Shown here one piece after another: positions 1 to 10,765 of a stretch of 64,000 nt of DNA; within the stretch, counting starts at the first letter, position 1, and the number at the start of each line of letters is the position of its first letter. The stretch comes from Diplonema papillatum (taxonomy: Eukaryota > Euglenozoa > Diplonemea > Diplonemida > Diplonemidae), in NCBI GenBank assembly GCA_030068145.1, contig JAPJBO010000076.1, positions 388,259-452,258 on the forward strand. Reading direction: 5' to 3'. The position numbers were made by a program, and so were the translations under genes. Under the pieces are notes generated by a model, which had not been told where the DNA came from, did not search any database, and was given only the letters and a program-made list of their open reading frames with translations.

Positions 1-254
1 TGCAAGTTCACTTAGGGATCCGGGGCTTTATAGTCTCCGGGTGACCATTGTCGTAAAGGTTCCTTCAAGGTATAGTATGTTAGTGTGCGTATCATATCTG
101 CTACGTGTGCCTGTGTATGTTTGTTGCCTGTTGCCGACTATTCGACTTATTTTAGCGCGCGCTCCTATTTGGTATGTGTGTTGTCATTTCCGTGGCTCTT
201 GCGACCGACACCGAGCTCACGTTCGCGAGGAAGGCGATCTTGGGCCCCCCCACG

Positions 255-313
255 TTTTTAGAGTGAAAGTTCGCTTGAAACTCCGGGGTTTTAAAGTCTC
301 CGGGCGACCTTCG
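255..313 (+). repeat. Dispersed ~60-bp motif, best copy
   Basis: A T-run followed by AGAGTGAAAGTTCGCTTGAAA, a CTCCGGGG block and a second CTCCGGG block. Recognisable copies or halves recur at 15-54, 845-870, 3913-3953, 13523-13581 and 47886-47946, and inverted at 30942-30977. The spacing between the two CCGGG blocks is kept. No coding capacity. It could be a short non-autonomous element or the shared end of a larger one. Confidence 0.7.
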
Positions 314-465
314 TCAATATGGGAAGATATCCTTTGTGCTCTGAGTGTCGTAAGAGTGGTGGTTACACGAGGTAAGAGAATCGGTGGGTACCTTGGTCGT
401 TGGTTTTGTATTGTCCGCGATGAACGCTTGCAGGGAGTTTCTGCTCTTCGTATTGTTTGACGAGA

Positions 466-625
466 ACGGGAGTTGAAGTATGGTTAGCAGTGGTGTCACC
501 TGAGGGTTGGTGGTCTCAGGGCCGCCACGTGATAAAGCCGTTACGCATACGCATTGGGAACTTTTAAGTACACGGACCACAAGCCGTTAAGTAGCGGCTT
601 GTCCCGTGATACCTTTTATATGTAC
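466..625 (+). repeat. Dispersed repeat family R2, copy 1
   Basis: Matches 46061-46250 over most of its length: GTTGAAGTATGG, GTGGTGTCACCTGAGGG, CTCAGGGCCGCC, CACGTGATAA, and an end reading CCTTTTATATGTACA, with small indels between. The two copies lie 45 kb apart in the same orientation. No ORF of note. The class is unknown. Confidence 0.7.
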
Positions 626-972
626 ACACTGCACTCTAATTAGTGGAATTCGCGGATCCCCCAAAAATCGCGAACAAATAATGAATTGCCCCACTAATTA
701 GAAATCCACTAATTGGATGACCACTAATTACTGACTCAATTCGAAGAATTGCGACGGTGGTGAAGGAGGAGGCAAGCTGGCTTGAATGTCTGAGCTTGAT
801 GGGCTATACCGTTATGAACATTAATTAGAGCGCTGTATGTAGTTGGTTTTTAGAGTTAAAGTTTTTGTGAATAAACTACGTGTAGAAAGAGTGGTGTTGG
901 CACTCTGTTCAAGTTCACTCGTAGCCCGCCGGGAGAAGTAAGAACACGTGTTTGTATCTGACATCACAAGCC

Positions 973-1100
973 GAAGGGAATGCTGAGTGCCTGCCTTAAC
1001 TCGAGTGTAATTGGTATCATTGGCGCAAGGGAATGTTGAGTGACTGCCTTAACTCGGGTGTAATTGATATCACTGGTGCAAGGGAATGTTGACTGCCCTA
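973..1100. repeat. ~54-bp tandem repeat, about 2.5 units
   Basis: AAGGGAATG recurs near 974, 1027 and 1080, each followed by a GAGTG(A/C)CTGCCTTAACTCG block. It is a short degenerate minisatellite. The surrounding stretch 626-1110 shows no convincing gene. Confidence 0.6.
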
Positions 1101-1555
1101 AATCGAGGAAACGAGCTTGGGGGGATTTTTCAACTGCCCAGACCGAAAGTGCCCTTTTTCTGGTGCGAAATCGTAGTCCAATGTTCGGCGAATTTGATAG
1201 AAGGGTCCAAGCTATTCGGTAGTTTTTGAGTCTCCGGTTCAGGATAGGAATGAGTTGAGGAGGTGACCCGCGGCATCGTCAGCGAAGGGTAAGTGTTGGC
1301 GTCTTCGGACAACGTCCTTGCTCCCGCTGGGCTGACGTGGGTAAACGCTCGCAGGCTCATGTCAGACACAGCGATCTTCTACTACCCGTCTTGAAACACG
1401 GACCAAGGAGTCTAACACATGTGCGAGGCTTGGGGTGACCGTTCAGCGAAAAGTTTTGAAAAAGGGTGAGGTTCCCTAATCTCTTCTCGATTGCGCCCGT
1501 TGTTCCGAAAGAAATAGCACCGCCTACTACTTGAGAGGAGCTGAGAAGACAATAC

Positions 1556-3891
1556 CTCCAGAGACAACTCTTGCCCGTCTCGCTGCACGATGAACACGCT
1601 GGGAACGTCCGGGGTCAGAGTTGCAGTAACGTGCTGGAAGGTGGACAGGTTCGAAACGCGCTGCCCGTTGACGAACTTGATGATGTCGTTTTCCTGCATC
1701 CCTGATGCTGCAGCCGGGCCCTTTACCCTTACCACGATCACGCCGCTGTTGTATTGAGTGTGCACGCCTCCAATCTGTTTGGTTTGCTGTTTTGTTAGGG
1801 ATGAAACCATCAGGGGCCCTGTATCCTTTCCGCCTTCCTTTGTTTCGGGTTAGACAGAACTCTGTCTCGCATGCATGTTTGATGCTAGCAGGCATGCTAA
1901 ACAAAATACTCGAGGGGCTTGTGCTTACTTCGAAGGAGGCTAGAGGGGGAGAAACAATACAACTACAAAGTGGGTCTTGTTTGTTGAACGCTTACGCCCG
2001 CCACTAAACCCAGATTCACCTGTGTTTCGTGTGGGCTACAGCACATTTACCTCCTTTGATCTTTTGCAGCTGGCAGCCTTCTCAAGTATTTCCTACAAAG
2101 CAGGTGCTTATACAAGAAAAGAAGTGCAACTGTAGCAAATATTCCGATTTCTTTTCGGAATACGAACTTGTCAGTAGCTTTCAACAACAGTTGCAACCGA
2201 CACACGGCAAAGTGACCCTTTCGGGGTCACCTAGCAGAAAACTGGCCTGTTGACGCAACAAGCAGCATCATATCAGCACCACCCAACGACTGTAGCACAC
2301 GCGCACATTCTTGCGTCTGTCAAGAGCATGCGTGACACAGCCGTGTCTTAAAGATGAGATGATGGCGTCGGCTCACTCTATCAAGGGTCAGTACCACCAC
2401 GCAACCAGAGCCGAGGCGGTGACATTCAGGGCACGGGCAGAAGTCACATTCCACTCGCCACCAGCGCCGACGATGTGCCCCCCCCCCCCCCCCCCTAGTT
2501 GCAGTAAACGTTGTGGTACGTTGTAGTAGACGCTGGTAAATGTTCGGGTAAGGCGCACAGCCTCGCTAGGCTTCCCGCCTGGCACCTTCACGTTCTTTCT
2601 GCCAATTCACTTGCCCGGGCCCTCAGTGGCTGTACCCAGGGTAAGGACTGAGAAGGTGGCATATGAGGCTCTTGCTCAGAAGCTGAAGAACACTGCTGCT
2701 GCGACGGCAAAGCAGAAACTAGCAAAAGCCTTGACCAACAAGGGGTTGGACCAAGTAAACGTAAACGTTTACGTTTACTCATTTTTGGAGTAAACGCGTT
2801 TGCTAAGCGTTTCCTGCAGCCACTGTCGCTACTCCCCCCCCCCACCTTGAAACCCCCCTGGAGTAAAGTAAAGAGAGAGAGAGAGAGACGAGTTAGAGTG
2901 CAGGGACCATCTCTCCGAGGAGTATCCGGTCGCCCCACTACGATCCCGTACTACTACGGCGGGCGTAAGTCGTTGCGCCGTGGGCGCGGAGCGAGCCGTG
3001 GCCCTGTCAAAGATGATTGTTGCACCGATGGTGGCGCAGCCGGGGGCGTTCTGACTGGCGGACGAGACCGCCTGGCAGGCGTGTGTTGACACGTTGTTCC
3101 GCGTAGTCAAGTAAATGTTCGTCAAGACACACCGTGACCCCGTCCGTGAGCTCGACGCCGATGACGGCGTACGACTCGTCGCAAGACTCGCTGCGGCCGG
3201 CGCTGGCGGGTGTTCGGACGTCGGGCCGCCAAGCGTCGGACACCTCGCGCTCCCTGCCGGGGGAAGGCCCCACCAGCAGGTCGCGGATGCGCTTCCTCCA
3301 TCGGCGGAGCGCCTCTGCAAACACAGGCACCGCGAGCCTCAGCCCGTACGTGGTGCAGGAGTGCAGCGAGATCGACGTGCACATGAGGATGAAGTCGTCT
3401 TTCAGCGACAACCCGACCCCGCCGCCTGCCATGTCCCTCCCCAGGAGCGCGCCTTCTAGGAGCAACTCGTACAGCTGGATCTTGACGGCAGGGTCGGAGG
3501 GTAGGTTGCACAGCAGGGAACTGTAGATGTAGAGCCCCTCGGTCTCGCTGTCGTACGAGATCATGATGGTATGCCGGTCGTCGACGTCCACGACGCACGT
3601 CTTCGTCGCGTCGAACTGCAGGTACTGGCCCAGCTGGTTGGATAGATCCTCTAGGTTGGCTTCGGCCATTTCGGCGCAGTCGAGGGTGGGCCGACACGCC
3701 GCCTTCGCCGCCGCGCCGGGGCCGGCGGTGTCGAATGTCGGGGACCGCGAGGCGCCGCCGCCGCCCGGCGCCAGCGAGGGCCGGGGGCTCAGCAGAGCGA
3801 AGCCGTTGCCCGTAGTCGGCGCTTCCTTACTCGCCAGCGGCGACGGGTCGGCGCGCGGCGTCGAGGCGTGGGGCGCCTGCGCTCTGTTCAT
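1556..3891 (-). CDS. CesT-like chaperone domain fused to a PDZ domain (two exons resolved)
   Basis: Exon 1 is 3891-3133 (253 codons, ATG at 3891) and exon 2 is 1774-1556 (73 codons). Exon 1 ends ACG|GTGTGT and exon 2 is preceded by CAAACAG; both junctions are phase 0. Residues 1-70 are Ser/Pro/Gly/Ala-rich. Residues ~75-205 follow the pattern of CesT/Tir-type secretion chaperones: an N-terminal LxxLxxxLG helix, paired strands, SSLLCNLP, a LLEGALLG helix and a C-terminal helix ending AEALRRWRKRI. The splice rebuilds a PDZ start, IGVELTDGVT|IGGV, followed by GVIVVRV, GPAAASGM and DIIKFVNG (residues ~241-326). Exon 2 ends at a GAG|GTATTG donor, so a 3' exon is missing; candidates near 1370-1140 are not convincing. 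In bacteria CesT proteins are small effector chaperones; a cytosolic adaptor or scaffold role here is only inferred. The intron contains repeat copies and a poly-C run. Confidence 0.72.
1918..2120 (+). repeat. Dispersed repeat family R1, copy 1 (inside the CesT-PDZ intron)
   Basis: Begins CTTGTGCTTACTTCG, contains GGAGGCTAGAGGGGGAGAAA, a TACGCCCGCCACTAAACCC block and ends near AAAGCAGGTGCTTATACAA. Two other copies lie at 13870-14085 and 45785-46055 in the same orientation. No protein recognised. Confidence 0.75.
2754..2779. repeat. 26-bp perfect palindrome in an intron
   Basis: Two perfectly complementary 13-nt arms with no spacer, built from AGTAAACGTAAAC and its complement, followed at 2791-2800 by a related AGTAAACGCG. 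It can form a cruciform or be a dimer-binding site. It lies in the intron of the CesT-PDZ gene, 40 bp upstream on the plus strand of a poly-C run. Confidence 0.7.
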
Positions 3892-4077
3892 GTTGAACGC
3901 CGCGTTCTGCTTGTTTTTTAGAGTTGAAGTTCGCTGGAGATTCCGGGGGTTCAGGGGGGGGGGGGGGGGGGGGGGGTCTTAGTTACTAAGTGAAATGGTG
4001 TGTGGTCTGGTCCTTTTTAAGATGGATTGTGTATGGCGCTCTCTCTCCCTTAAGGTTGCCGCCCGAGGGAACCGGCT

Positions 4078-4891
4078 GTGAACCGAAACTCGGCGCCGGT
4101 CTCTCCGGACTGCACCAGGAGAGAACTTCGCGGCGGATCACAAAGCACCCGGAAGGAGTCCGATGTGTCCGAGGAAGAACCAGAGAATGTGGAGGCGGTC
4201 GGCGTGATGGGCTTACTCAAATCCCAGCAGTTCAGCGGGTGCACCGTGGTGGACTCAGCATGTGCGTGGGAGAACGGGCGCAGTGCGAGGGTTCGCGCCA
4301 CTGCCAGGGTTGGCACGTCATTTGCGAAATGAGCAGAAGGGTGTAGAGTGCGGGTACATCTGCACATGGCGGGCGACGCACTACCGGTCGACAGGCTGTC
4401 TGAACCTGCCTCAGGACAGTGCCATGCGGGCTTATGCCCGCGACACTTTTGGGGTGACCGCGAGGAGTGTAGGATCGCTACGGGCATTGGACTGTCAAGA
4501 GGTCCACACCTTCTGCCTCCAACACGACATCGGGTTCTTTGTCACACCGCATGTGCTGACGTCGGCACTGGTGGAGTGGGCACTCAACAACCACTCACGG
4601 ACCGAGGATACAGCAGGCCTACGTGACACAAACATTGTATTCCTACATTCCTCCGAAGGCAATACATTTGGCCACTTCATTCTGTTCCTCTGCGCACCCT
4701 GCAGCAAAGACGACACCGAAGAAGGTAGCAGCAGCAAAGGCGGCTCCCACCACAAAATATATCGCTGCGCGGGCAGGTGTCCCCCCACCCGAAGCGTCAA
4801 CACAGCCTACTGTGCGGGTCGGGGCTACAGTAGGGTCACCGCTGAATGCCGTGTGATTCCCCAAAACCCCGGTTTAGAGCGTAGATTTTAG
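4078..4891 (+). pseudogene. Unrecognised ORF pair, possibly a decayed cysteine-protease-like domain
   Basis: Two overlapping frames look like one disrupted gene. Frame one (4078-4332, 84 aa) starts MNRNSAPVSP, is acidic in the middle and ends VGTSFAK. Frame two (open 4262-4891) picks up with KGVECGYICTWRATHY and runs to NTFGHFILFLCAP, followed by a Ser/Gly-rich tail. A Cys in a CGYIC context followed ~120 residues later by a GHFILF His resembles the C...H order of papain-fold proteases, but no family could be named. The frame change near 4320 suggests a frameshift or an unseen intron. It may belong to a mobile element; no terminal repeats were found. Confidence 0.3.
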
Positions 4892-5401
4892 TCCCAAGGC
4901 ATCCCTGCTGCCCAAGCAGGGGGTTATGCACTGCAACGGTTGGGTGAGGTAACTCACCAAAAAAAAAAAAAAAAAATGGAAATCGGGTGGGAGGTTGGGT
5001 TGATTTACACTACCTCGGATTGGGTTGGGCAGCGTTTTGGTGTCTGTATTCTGGGTTGGCAGGGGCAGGCTAGGTGTCTTCTGAAGGAGAAAGCTGGCTG
5101 CAGAAGGCCTAGGACATCAGATTCTGAGGCTCAATGTACCGTACCGTCTCCCGGGGGGCGGTGCCCCCCGGACCCCCCCCTGCATTACGACTCGCCAGAG
5201 AAAACGGGCTTGGTGTCTATTCTAGCGTATTCTGAAGGAGAAAACGGGCTGCATAAGGTCCTGTGCCCAGTGATTTATATATGGGTCTGGGGCTCGGGGC
5301 CACCCCGAGCGCGAAAAAAAAAAAAAACTGACTTAATTTTGGGCTGGGGGTTGGGGTAGGGCCGGGTCACTACCAACCGGGATCAGCGGGGGTGAGGGAC
5401 G

Positions 5402-5497
5402 AAGCCATGGCGAAAGCCATGGCGAAGTCATGGCGAAAGTCATGGCGAAAGTCATGGCGAAAGCCATGGCGAAAGCCATGGCGAAGCCATGGGGGCA
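5402..5497. repeat. 12-bp tandem repeat (ATGGCGAAAGCC type)
   Basis: About eight units alternating ATGGCGAAAGCC, ATGGCGAAGTC and ATGGCGAAAGTC. It is open in several frames on both strands, which produces spurious Arg/Phe- or Lys/Trp-rich ORFs. It precedes a 43-bp array. Confidence 0.8.
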
Positions 5498-5577
5498 GGA
5501 AGAGTAAAACGGAGGCGGGAAAGAGGAGGCAGGAGGGCCAGGGGCGGAGGGCCAAAGGGGGTAGTGGGAGGCGAGAC

Positions 5578-6010
5578 GTTGACTACCAAGTCTAATTAAA
5601 TTTGGGATCGGAAATTGAACGTTGACTACCAATTCTAATTTAATTTGAGATCGGAAATTGAACGTTGACTACCAATTCTAATTAAATTTGGATTCAAAAT
5701 TGAACGTTGACTACCAATTCTAATTAAATTTGGGATCGGAAATTGGACGTTGACTACCAATTCTAATTAAATTTGGATCAGAAATTGAACGTTGACTACC
5801 AATTCTAATTAAATTTGAGATCGGAAATTGGACGTTGACTACCAATTCAAATTAAATTTGGATTCAAACTTGAACGTTGACTACCAATTCTAATTAAATT
5901 TGGATTCAAAATTGAACGTTGACTACCAATTCTAATTAAATTTGGATTCAAAATTGAACGTTGACTACCAATTCTAGTTAAATTTGGGATCCGAAATTGG
6001 ACGTTGACTA
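5578..6010. repeat. 43-bp tandem array, about ten units
   Basis: Units start GTTGACTACCAATTCTAATT and end GGAAATTGAAC; starts at 5578, 5621 and 5664 give the 43-bp period. It is AT-rich, unlike its surroundings. One stray unit lies at 8041-8075, beyond the hAT relic and a minisatellite, so the array may once have flanked or hosted the hAT insertion. Confidence 0.85.
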
Positions 6011-6056
6011 CCCAATTATATAGGAGAACACACGATAATCCTAAGAGACAACCGGA

Positions 6057-7605
6057 ATGCCGCCAAAAGGTCGGAAACCGCGGAAAGATGTTGCAGCTGC
6101 CAACGTATCTGGCACCCAAAGGGGCTCGATGGCCCACTTTCTTGCACCGGCTCCTGCCACGGCCCCTACCCGAACACCTACACCAGCTTCTTCCGCGACA
6201 ACACCAGCTACGCTCTCTCGAGTTGGTGGAAGTGGGAGACACTCGTTGGGAGTCACATTTTCGAGCTGCATCCACACTCGTGACCACGCTGAAGACATGC
6301 ATGCACGCCGTGTTTTCCTTGTCTTGTCACGGTGAAGGGAACGCGAAAGAGCAGGCACAGGCATTGCGCACTCAACTTAATAATTCGGTTCTCGTTGCAT
6401 TGTTTCTTCTTTCAGTTGCATCTCCTATCCTGTCACGCTTCAGTGCCCAGTTGCAACGTGCGGACTTGTGCTGGGCAGAGGTTGGGTACCTAAAGGGGTT
6501 CTATGTGAACGAGCTCAAGACCCTAATGGATAGCCCAACAAAGTTTCCTGAGTACAGCTCCTGCCATTTGCAAATCAACTGGGCGAAGCCTGCCGACTGG
6601 GGAACACCATCCGTCACACACGAGTTTGTGGAGCAGTTTCACATGCAAATAGGAAAAACGTTCATCGACTCTCTTATCAAGGCAGTGGACAAGAGGCTGA
6701 GCGGGTTGCCGGTCCTGCAGGGCCTTGGGGTATTTGACCCCCGTGGTCGCCACTTCAAGCGGGCTTTTCAAGACGTTTCCCTTCATGGAACGACACCGGA
6801 AGTTGTTGCCCGCATCCAACCGGGAAGCCTAGAGGCGCTCGAGGGAATGCTCGAAGCTGCCCTGGACCACTTCGGGACCGAAAAAACAATGGCCGTTGAA
6901 AACGCTGCAGGAACGGTGGCTGAAACCGAGACCCCCGCATTTTTTGACGAGGGTACGATAAGCGACACCCGCACGGAGTTTCCTTCTGCCCTTGTGGAGT
7001 TTGCTCGAATACAGGCAAGTGCCCCCAAGACTTCGTTCACAGAATACTGCAAGGAATTCCTGAACAACCAGGCATTGCGATTACAGTACCCCCACACTAC
7101 CCGCCTACTTCGCATTGCCCTTGTGTTGCCCCTCGGAACAGCATCTGTTGAACGCTTGTTTTCAAAGGTCAAGCTCCTCCGAACCTACCTTCGGAACAGG
7201 CTTGCAAACAAAACTGTCCGCATGTGCCTGTTTGTGTCTTACAACATCCCGAAGATCACAGAGGAGTTCCTCGATTTGCTTCTGAGGGAGTACCTTGCGA
7301 CTCCTCCAAGGCCCGAAGGTAACGAGAGCGAAGAGGACGATGACAATATTTCGTACACCAATGTGCGAAGAACACGACTGCAATTTGCGAAGATTTCGGT
7401 CTACTTCGAAGCGGCGAAGGCCATTCTGGCTGGAGATCGCGCAGGGAGCAGAATCCTGTGTCTTTGGTCTAGTCTTTCGGCCTACCTCTTTTTCCAAGCG
7501 GACCAAGCGCCCCCCCAGCGACCCTTGATCGTCGTTGCTTCCTTTTCTACACCGTCATCCCTTCTTTCCAGTGTCGTTCACTCCAAGCTGGGCGGTCAGA
7601 GGTAG
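6057..7605 (+). pseudogene. hAT-type transposase, internally deleted relic
   Basis: A cut-and-paste transposase remnant. The long open frame (6004-7605) carries GDTRWESHFRAAS near 6230, matching the hAT TRWxS motif, and a C-terminal hAT dimerisation region near 7130-7250 (LPLGTASVERLFSKVKLL then RNRLANKTVRM). A different frame starts at ATG 6057 with MPPKGRKPRKDVAA and a Pro/Ala/Thr-rich stretch, which looks like the original N-terminus. The switch of frame near 6220 and the absence of a BED zinc finger and of the first catalytic Asp region indicate a large internal deletion. At roughly 500 residues it is short for the family. The C-terminus after ~7400 is probably read-through. No terminal inverted repeats or 8-bp duplications could be assigned. 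Confidence 0.75.
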
Positions 7606-7707
7606 CATGACGACAGAAGCTCACAGCATGCTATCAGAAGTAGCAGTACTAGAGGCAGTAAATACAGCCTTTGTTACGCTCATCCCGAAGGGAGAGAAGC
7701 TCTGAGG

Positions 7708-8031
7708 TTGGGCTGGTATGTTGGACTGGGCTGGGCTGGGTTATGGGGCTGGGCTGGGCTGGGCTGGGCTGGGCTGGTAGTTGGACTGGGCTGGGCTGGT
7801 TATTGGGCTGGGCTGGGCTGAGTTGTTGGGCTGGGCTGGGCTGGGCTGGGCTGGGCTGAGTTTGTTGGGCTGGGCTGGGCTGGGCTGGGCTGGGCTGGTA
7901 TGTTGGACTGGGCTGGGCTGGGTTATTGGGCTGGAGTTGTTGGGCTGGGCTGGGCTGGGCTGAGTTGTTGTGGGCTGGGCTGGGCTGGGTTTATTGGGCT
8001 GGAGTTGTTGGGCTGGGCTGGGCTGGGCTGG
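7708..8031. repeat. (GGGCT)n minisatellite
   Basis: Over 300 bp of nearly uninterrupted GGGCT repeats, broken by longer repeating phrases such as GGTATGTTGGACT and GAGTTGTT, so it has a higher-order structure. It is strongly strand-asymmetric (G on plus, C on minus). The Trp/Gly/Leu and Gln/Pro/Ser ORFs across it are artefacts. Confidence 0.9.
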
Positions 8032-8075
8032 CACGGTGCCTGTTGACTACCAATTCTAACTAATTTTGGATCCGG

Positions 8076-9008
8076 GACAGGACCCCGAGGGGAAAAAGGA
8101 CTTTTCTTCAGAGGAGCAAAAGCTATATAAATCCCTGCCTGTGCCCAAGTGTTGGAAAAAAAAAAATTGACCTCACACCGGGTTTTTGGCTGACGCCGGG
8201 TTTTCCGCTCCAACCCCCAAACTTTTAAAGACCCCTGAAAAAATCCAGTACAAAAAAAAAAAAAGACACCCCAAGGTCAGTTCCCCGTAGTTCCCCCATA
8301 GTTCCTCCTGGCTACACCGACCACACCAAATGGCGCTTTCTTCTGTTTGTGCACACGAGCGGGACTCACCTGCTTTGGTAACCACCAATACAATATTAAC
8401 ACAAAAAAGAAACCCGCGCTTGCAGCTTTCAACGTGAGCTCATCCTCCAACGCAAAACTGGATAGTGTTCACTTTTAGTGGCTTTATTTTCCCTGCAACT
8501 CATCATTTGGGTCGATCCCATATCACGATCGCAACATACTTCCATTGTTTCCGTTACCATTCCCGAGAAGGAGAGAGATAGAGCGAGGGCCGCGGCCATG
8601 AAGCGGACAAAATGAGACCGAGATCGGTGGACCTGAGGGCCCCGACAGCACGAGAGAAGAGCAGACGAAGAGGGGGAAGGACCTCTAGCAAATGACTTTA
8701 GGGCAGGTTAACGAATAGTCGGCCCCCACGACCCGCCGGACGGAAGACAGAGCTTCCCGGGGCAGATACGGAAGCAAATGAGGCCAGACTATTCCGGAGC
8801 CCCGACAACACAGGCGAAGAGACGAGCGAAGTCGCCAGCACCGCGCGGAAAAGAAGCGTACACCGCGATCCAAAACCCTGTCAAAACTCATCTTCCCAGC
8901 GAAGGCGAGTGGCTTGAGAACGTATCGCTGTGCCTTTTGTGTGTGCCATACAAGTAGCTCCTTGACACCGACTATTGTTTCTCTGAGTCTGCGCAACGTA
9001 TTATGAAG
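8076..9008. other. No gene recognised
   Basis: Contains A-runs at 8157-8166 and 8252-8263, a purine-rich stretch near 8560-8680 and two loosely similar ~40-bp segments (GCCCCGACAGCACGAG near 8640 and GCCCCGACAACACAGG near 8800). A 103-residue minus-strand ORF at 8996-8685 has no recognisable features. Confidence 0.4.
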
Positions 9009-9110
9009 TCACAGGGACCAGAAACAAGATATGGCACACCCCTTGCGCTGAGAAGAGCATTCTTTAGGGGGTGCCCGGTGACTTTGTGCAGATTCTTGTT
9101 TCTGGTGCCT
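9009..9110. repeat. Imperfect inverted repeat, ~100 bp
   Basis: CCAGAAACAAGAT near 9018 pairs with ATTCTTGTTTCTGG near 9090, and inner blocks CACACCCCTT and AGGGGGTGCC also pair. Size and shape fit a very small MITE or a folded-back fragment. It lies next to the hairpin at 9159-9212. Confidence 0.55.
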
Positions 9111-9158
9111 GGCCGACTTCGTATGTTCATCTTGTGGTGCGTTAATGATCATTTAGCT

Positions 9159-9212
9159 CCGAGGTGCGCATTTGAAAGATATGCCACGAAATCTTTCAAA
9201 TGCGCCCCTCGG
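9159..9212. repeat. Hairpin with 22-bp stem and 10-nt loop
   Basis: Left arm 9159-9180 and right arm 9191-9212 are complementary at 21 of 22 positions around the loop ATGCCACGAA. The inner arm reads CATTTGAAAGAT. It resembles the hairpin at 10609-10658 in stem length and loop size but not in sequence. Confidence 0.7.
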
Positions 9213-9312
9213 TTCCTATTTCTGACCCATCTTCCCCAACTCTGAGTATGGCCGGTGGCTTACCCTAAACAAGTCCCTTTTTCGCAAATTAACCCCCCCC
9301 CCCCCCCCCCCC

Positions 9313-10266
9313 GATAAGATGAAACTCATGCGGCGCGGTTACCGTAAGAGCGGTATGAAGAGTGGATTCCGCAAATGGCTCCTGGACACATACCCGGAGG
9401 CTAAATTTGGCGAGCATTGCGAGAAGGTGCGGGCCCATTTCTTCTGGCTCATTCATGAGGAGAACGGCTGGACCAACTCAATACGATGTAATACATGTGG
9501 ACGCACTTCTTCCAGCAACCAGGCGGTGCAATGTCTGCAGATTCCTTGCGGAAGGAAGCTGGAAGGTGCACCGGTTTGTAAATCCGGAGAGAGTATGCGA
9601 CTGCAAGGCTGTAGGTACGGTGGTTGAAAGTATGGATCTCCGTCCGACAGCTGACTGTTCTGATGCAGTTTGGCATCTACACGAGAAACGGTGCCAGGCG
9701 CCAGAATGACGTGGAAGTGCCCCCCTTCTTCGGACCGCCGGACCATCTGCTACGCCTCGCAGCCGTCGTGGTGCACATGGGGGAGGATACGGCTAGTGGA
9801 CACTTCGTCACGTACGTTGCGCAAGACACGGGATGGATTCTTCGACGACCTGCAAGTCACCTCCGTCGACGACATTCCGTGGGGTGACGTTTACCTCACG
9901 GCCTTTGTCCGGATCTCCCGGAATGCCCACGACATGACTGTCCGTGCCCCGTCACCCTCCATGGTGCTTCCTGCTCAGGAACGACTACCCGACTTGCCTG
10001 CACCCCCAGATTCAGCCGGTAATTTGATGAGCCGGGAGTCGGAAGGATCACCTGACTCCCCCTGCCCCTTTGGTAGTTCACCACCCTCGGACTCCCAACG
10101 TCTGACACCGCATGGTCAGTTGTTTGAGCAGCAGTTAACGGGGTCCCCGGTGCTGCGGTGTCGACACTGCTCCATTGAGTGCACGAAGGATGGCCAGAGG
10201 TTTCAGGGTCTGAGGGGACTCCGCGCGCATGAGAGACGTTGCCACCTCGCGGGTGTGAGATTCTGA
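9313..10266 (+). pseudogene. Ubiquitin-specific protease C-terminal fragment with a C2H2-like finger, frameshifted
   Basis: Immediately after a 20-nt poly-C run the frame from 9319 reads a basic helix and IRCNTCGR, like the finger region of ubiquitin-specific proteases (USP). The frame open at 9624-9887 carries RLAAVVVHMGEDTASGHFV, the His-box region of peptidase family C19. The expected WxxFDD then appears one frame over: the 9670-10266 frame reads GFFDDLQVTSVDDIPWGD and continues to a CRHC...HERRCH zinc-finger-like end. A one-base frameshift near 9838 separates them. No Cys box was seen upstream, so the protease is truncated as well as frameshifted. A USP removes ubiquitin from proteins; this relic should not be active. 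It may derive from a mobile element or a lost host gene. Confidence 0.6.
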
Positions 10267-10608
10267 TCCACGTCGTTTGAGCCTCATCTGATTCTTGATT
10301 GCTGGCTGGTCTATGTTTCACTCCGCGCCCGTTTACCCTGGCTAACGGGAAACAACTCGAAGTGTCTATACGAGTGAACGCACACTAACATGAGAGGATG
10401 AAGGCACGCATATTATACCGCCTGGCCCTGTACTAGGCGTAGTTTGAGGTTCCTCAGAGGGGAGGAAGCCCGTTGCCAAGAAGACTATGGCAAAACCCGC
10501 AGCCAAGAAGCGCAGGCAAAACCTGCCGCAAAGAAAGGTCATGCAAAGAAGAAAGCGAAGGCAGCTAGGAAGCGCTGGAAATACTGCCTGCTGCACTTCT
10601 GGCGCTGA

Positions 10609-10658
10609 GGCAGATCGCTACATGTTTGCTGCTAGCATCAAACATGTAGTGATCTGCC
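10609..10658. repeat. Hairpin with 20-bp stem and 10-nt loop
   Basis: Arms 10609-10628 and 10639-10658 pair at 19 of 20 positions, the exception being a possible G-U pair; the loop is CTGCTAGCAT. It sits between the USP relic and an unrecognised ORF. It may be a small-RNA precursor or a fossil inverted repeat. Confidence 0.7.
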
Positions 10659-10765
10659 TGGTAGTTAAACTAAATCTATATCCCCCTAGGGGTGGCTGTT
10701 TACATTGCCTCGAAGAAAACGAGATGGTCCAGCGTCTTCTGCCTCATTGACTACTTTCTCCCAGA

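Noticed and set aside
2588..3089. Overlapping ORFs on both strands antisense to the CesT-PDZ intron and exon
   Set aside because: Arg/Pro/Ser-rich GC-driven frames without domain features; the minus-strand CesT frame explains the composition.
7708..8031. Telomere or subtelomere signal
   Set aside because: GGGCT is not a known telomere repeat type, the tract is internal and has higher-order interruptions.
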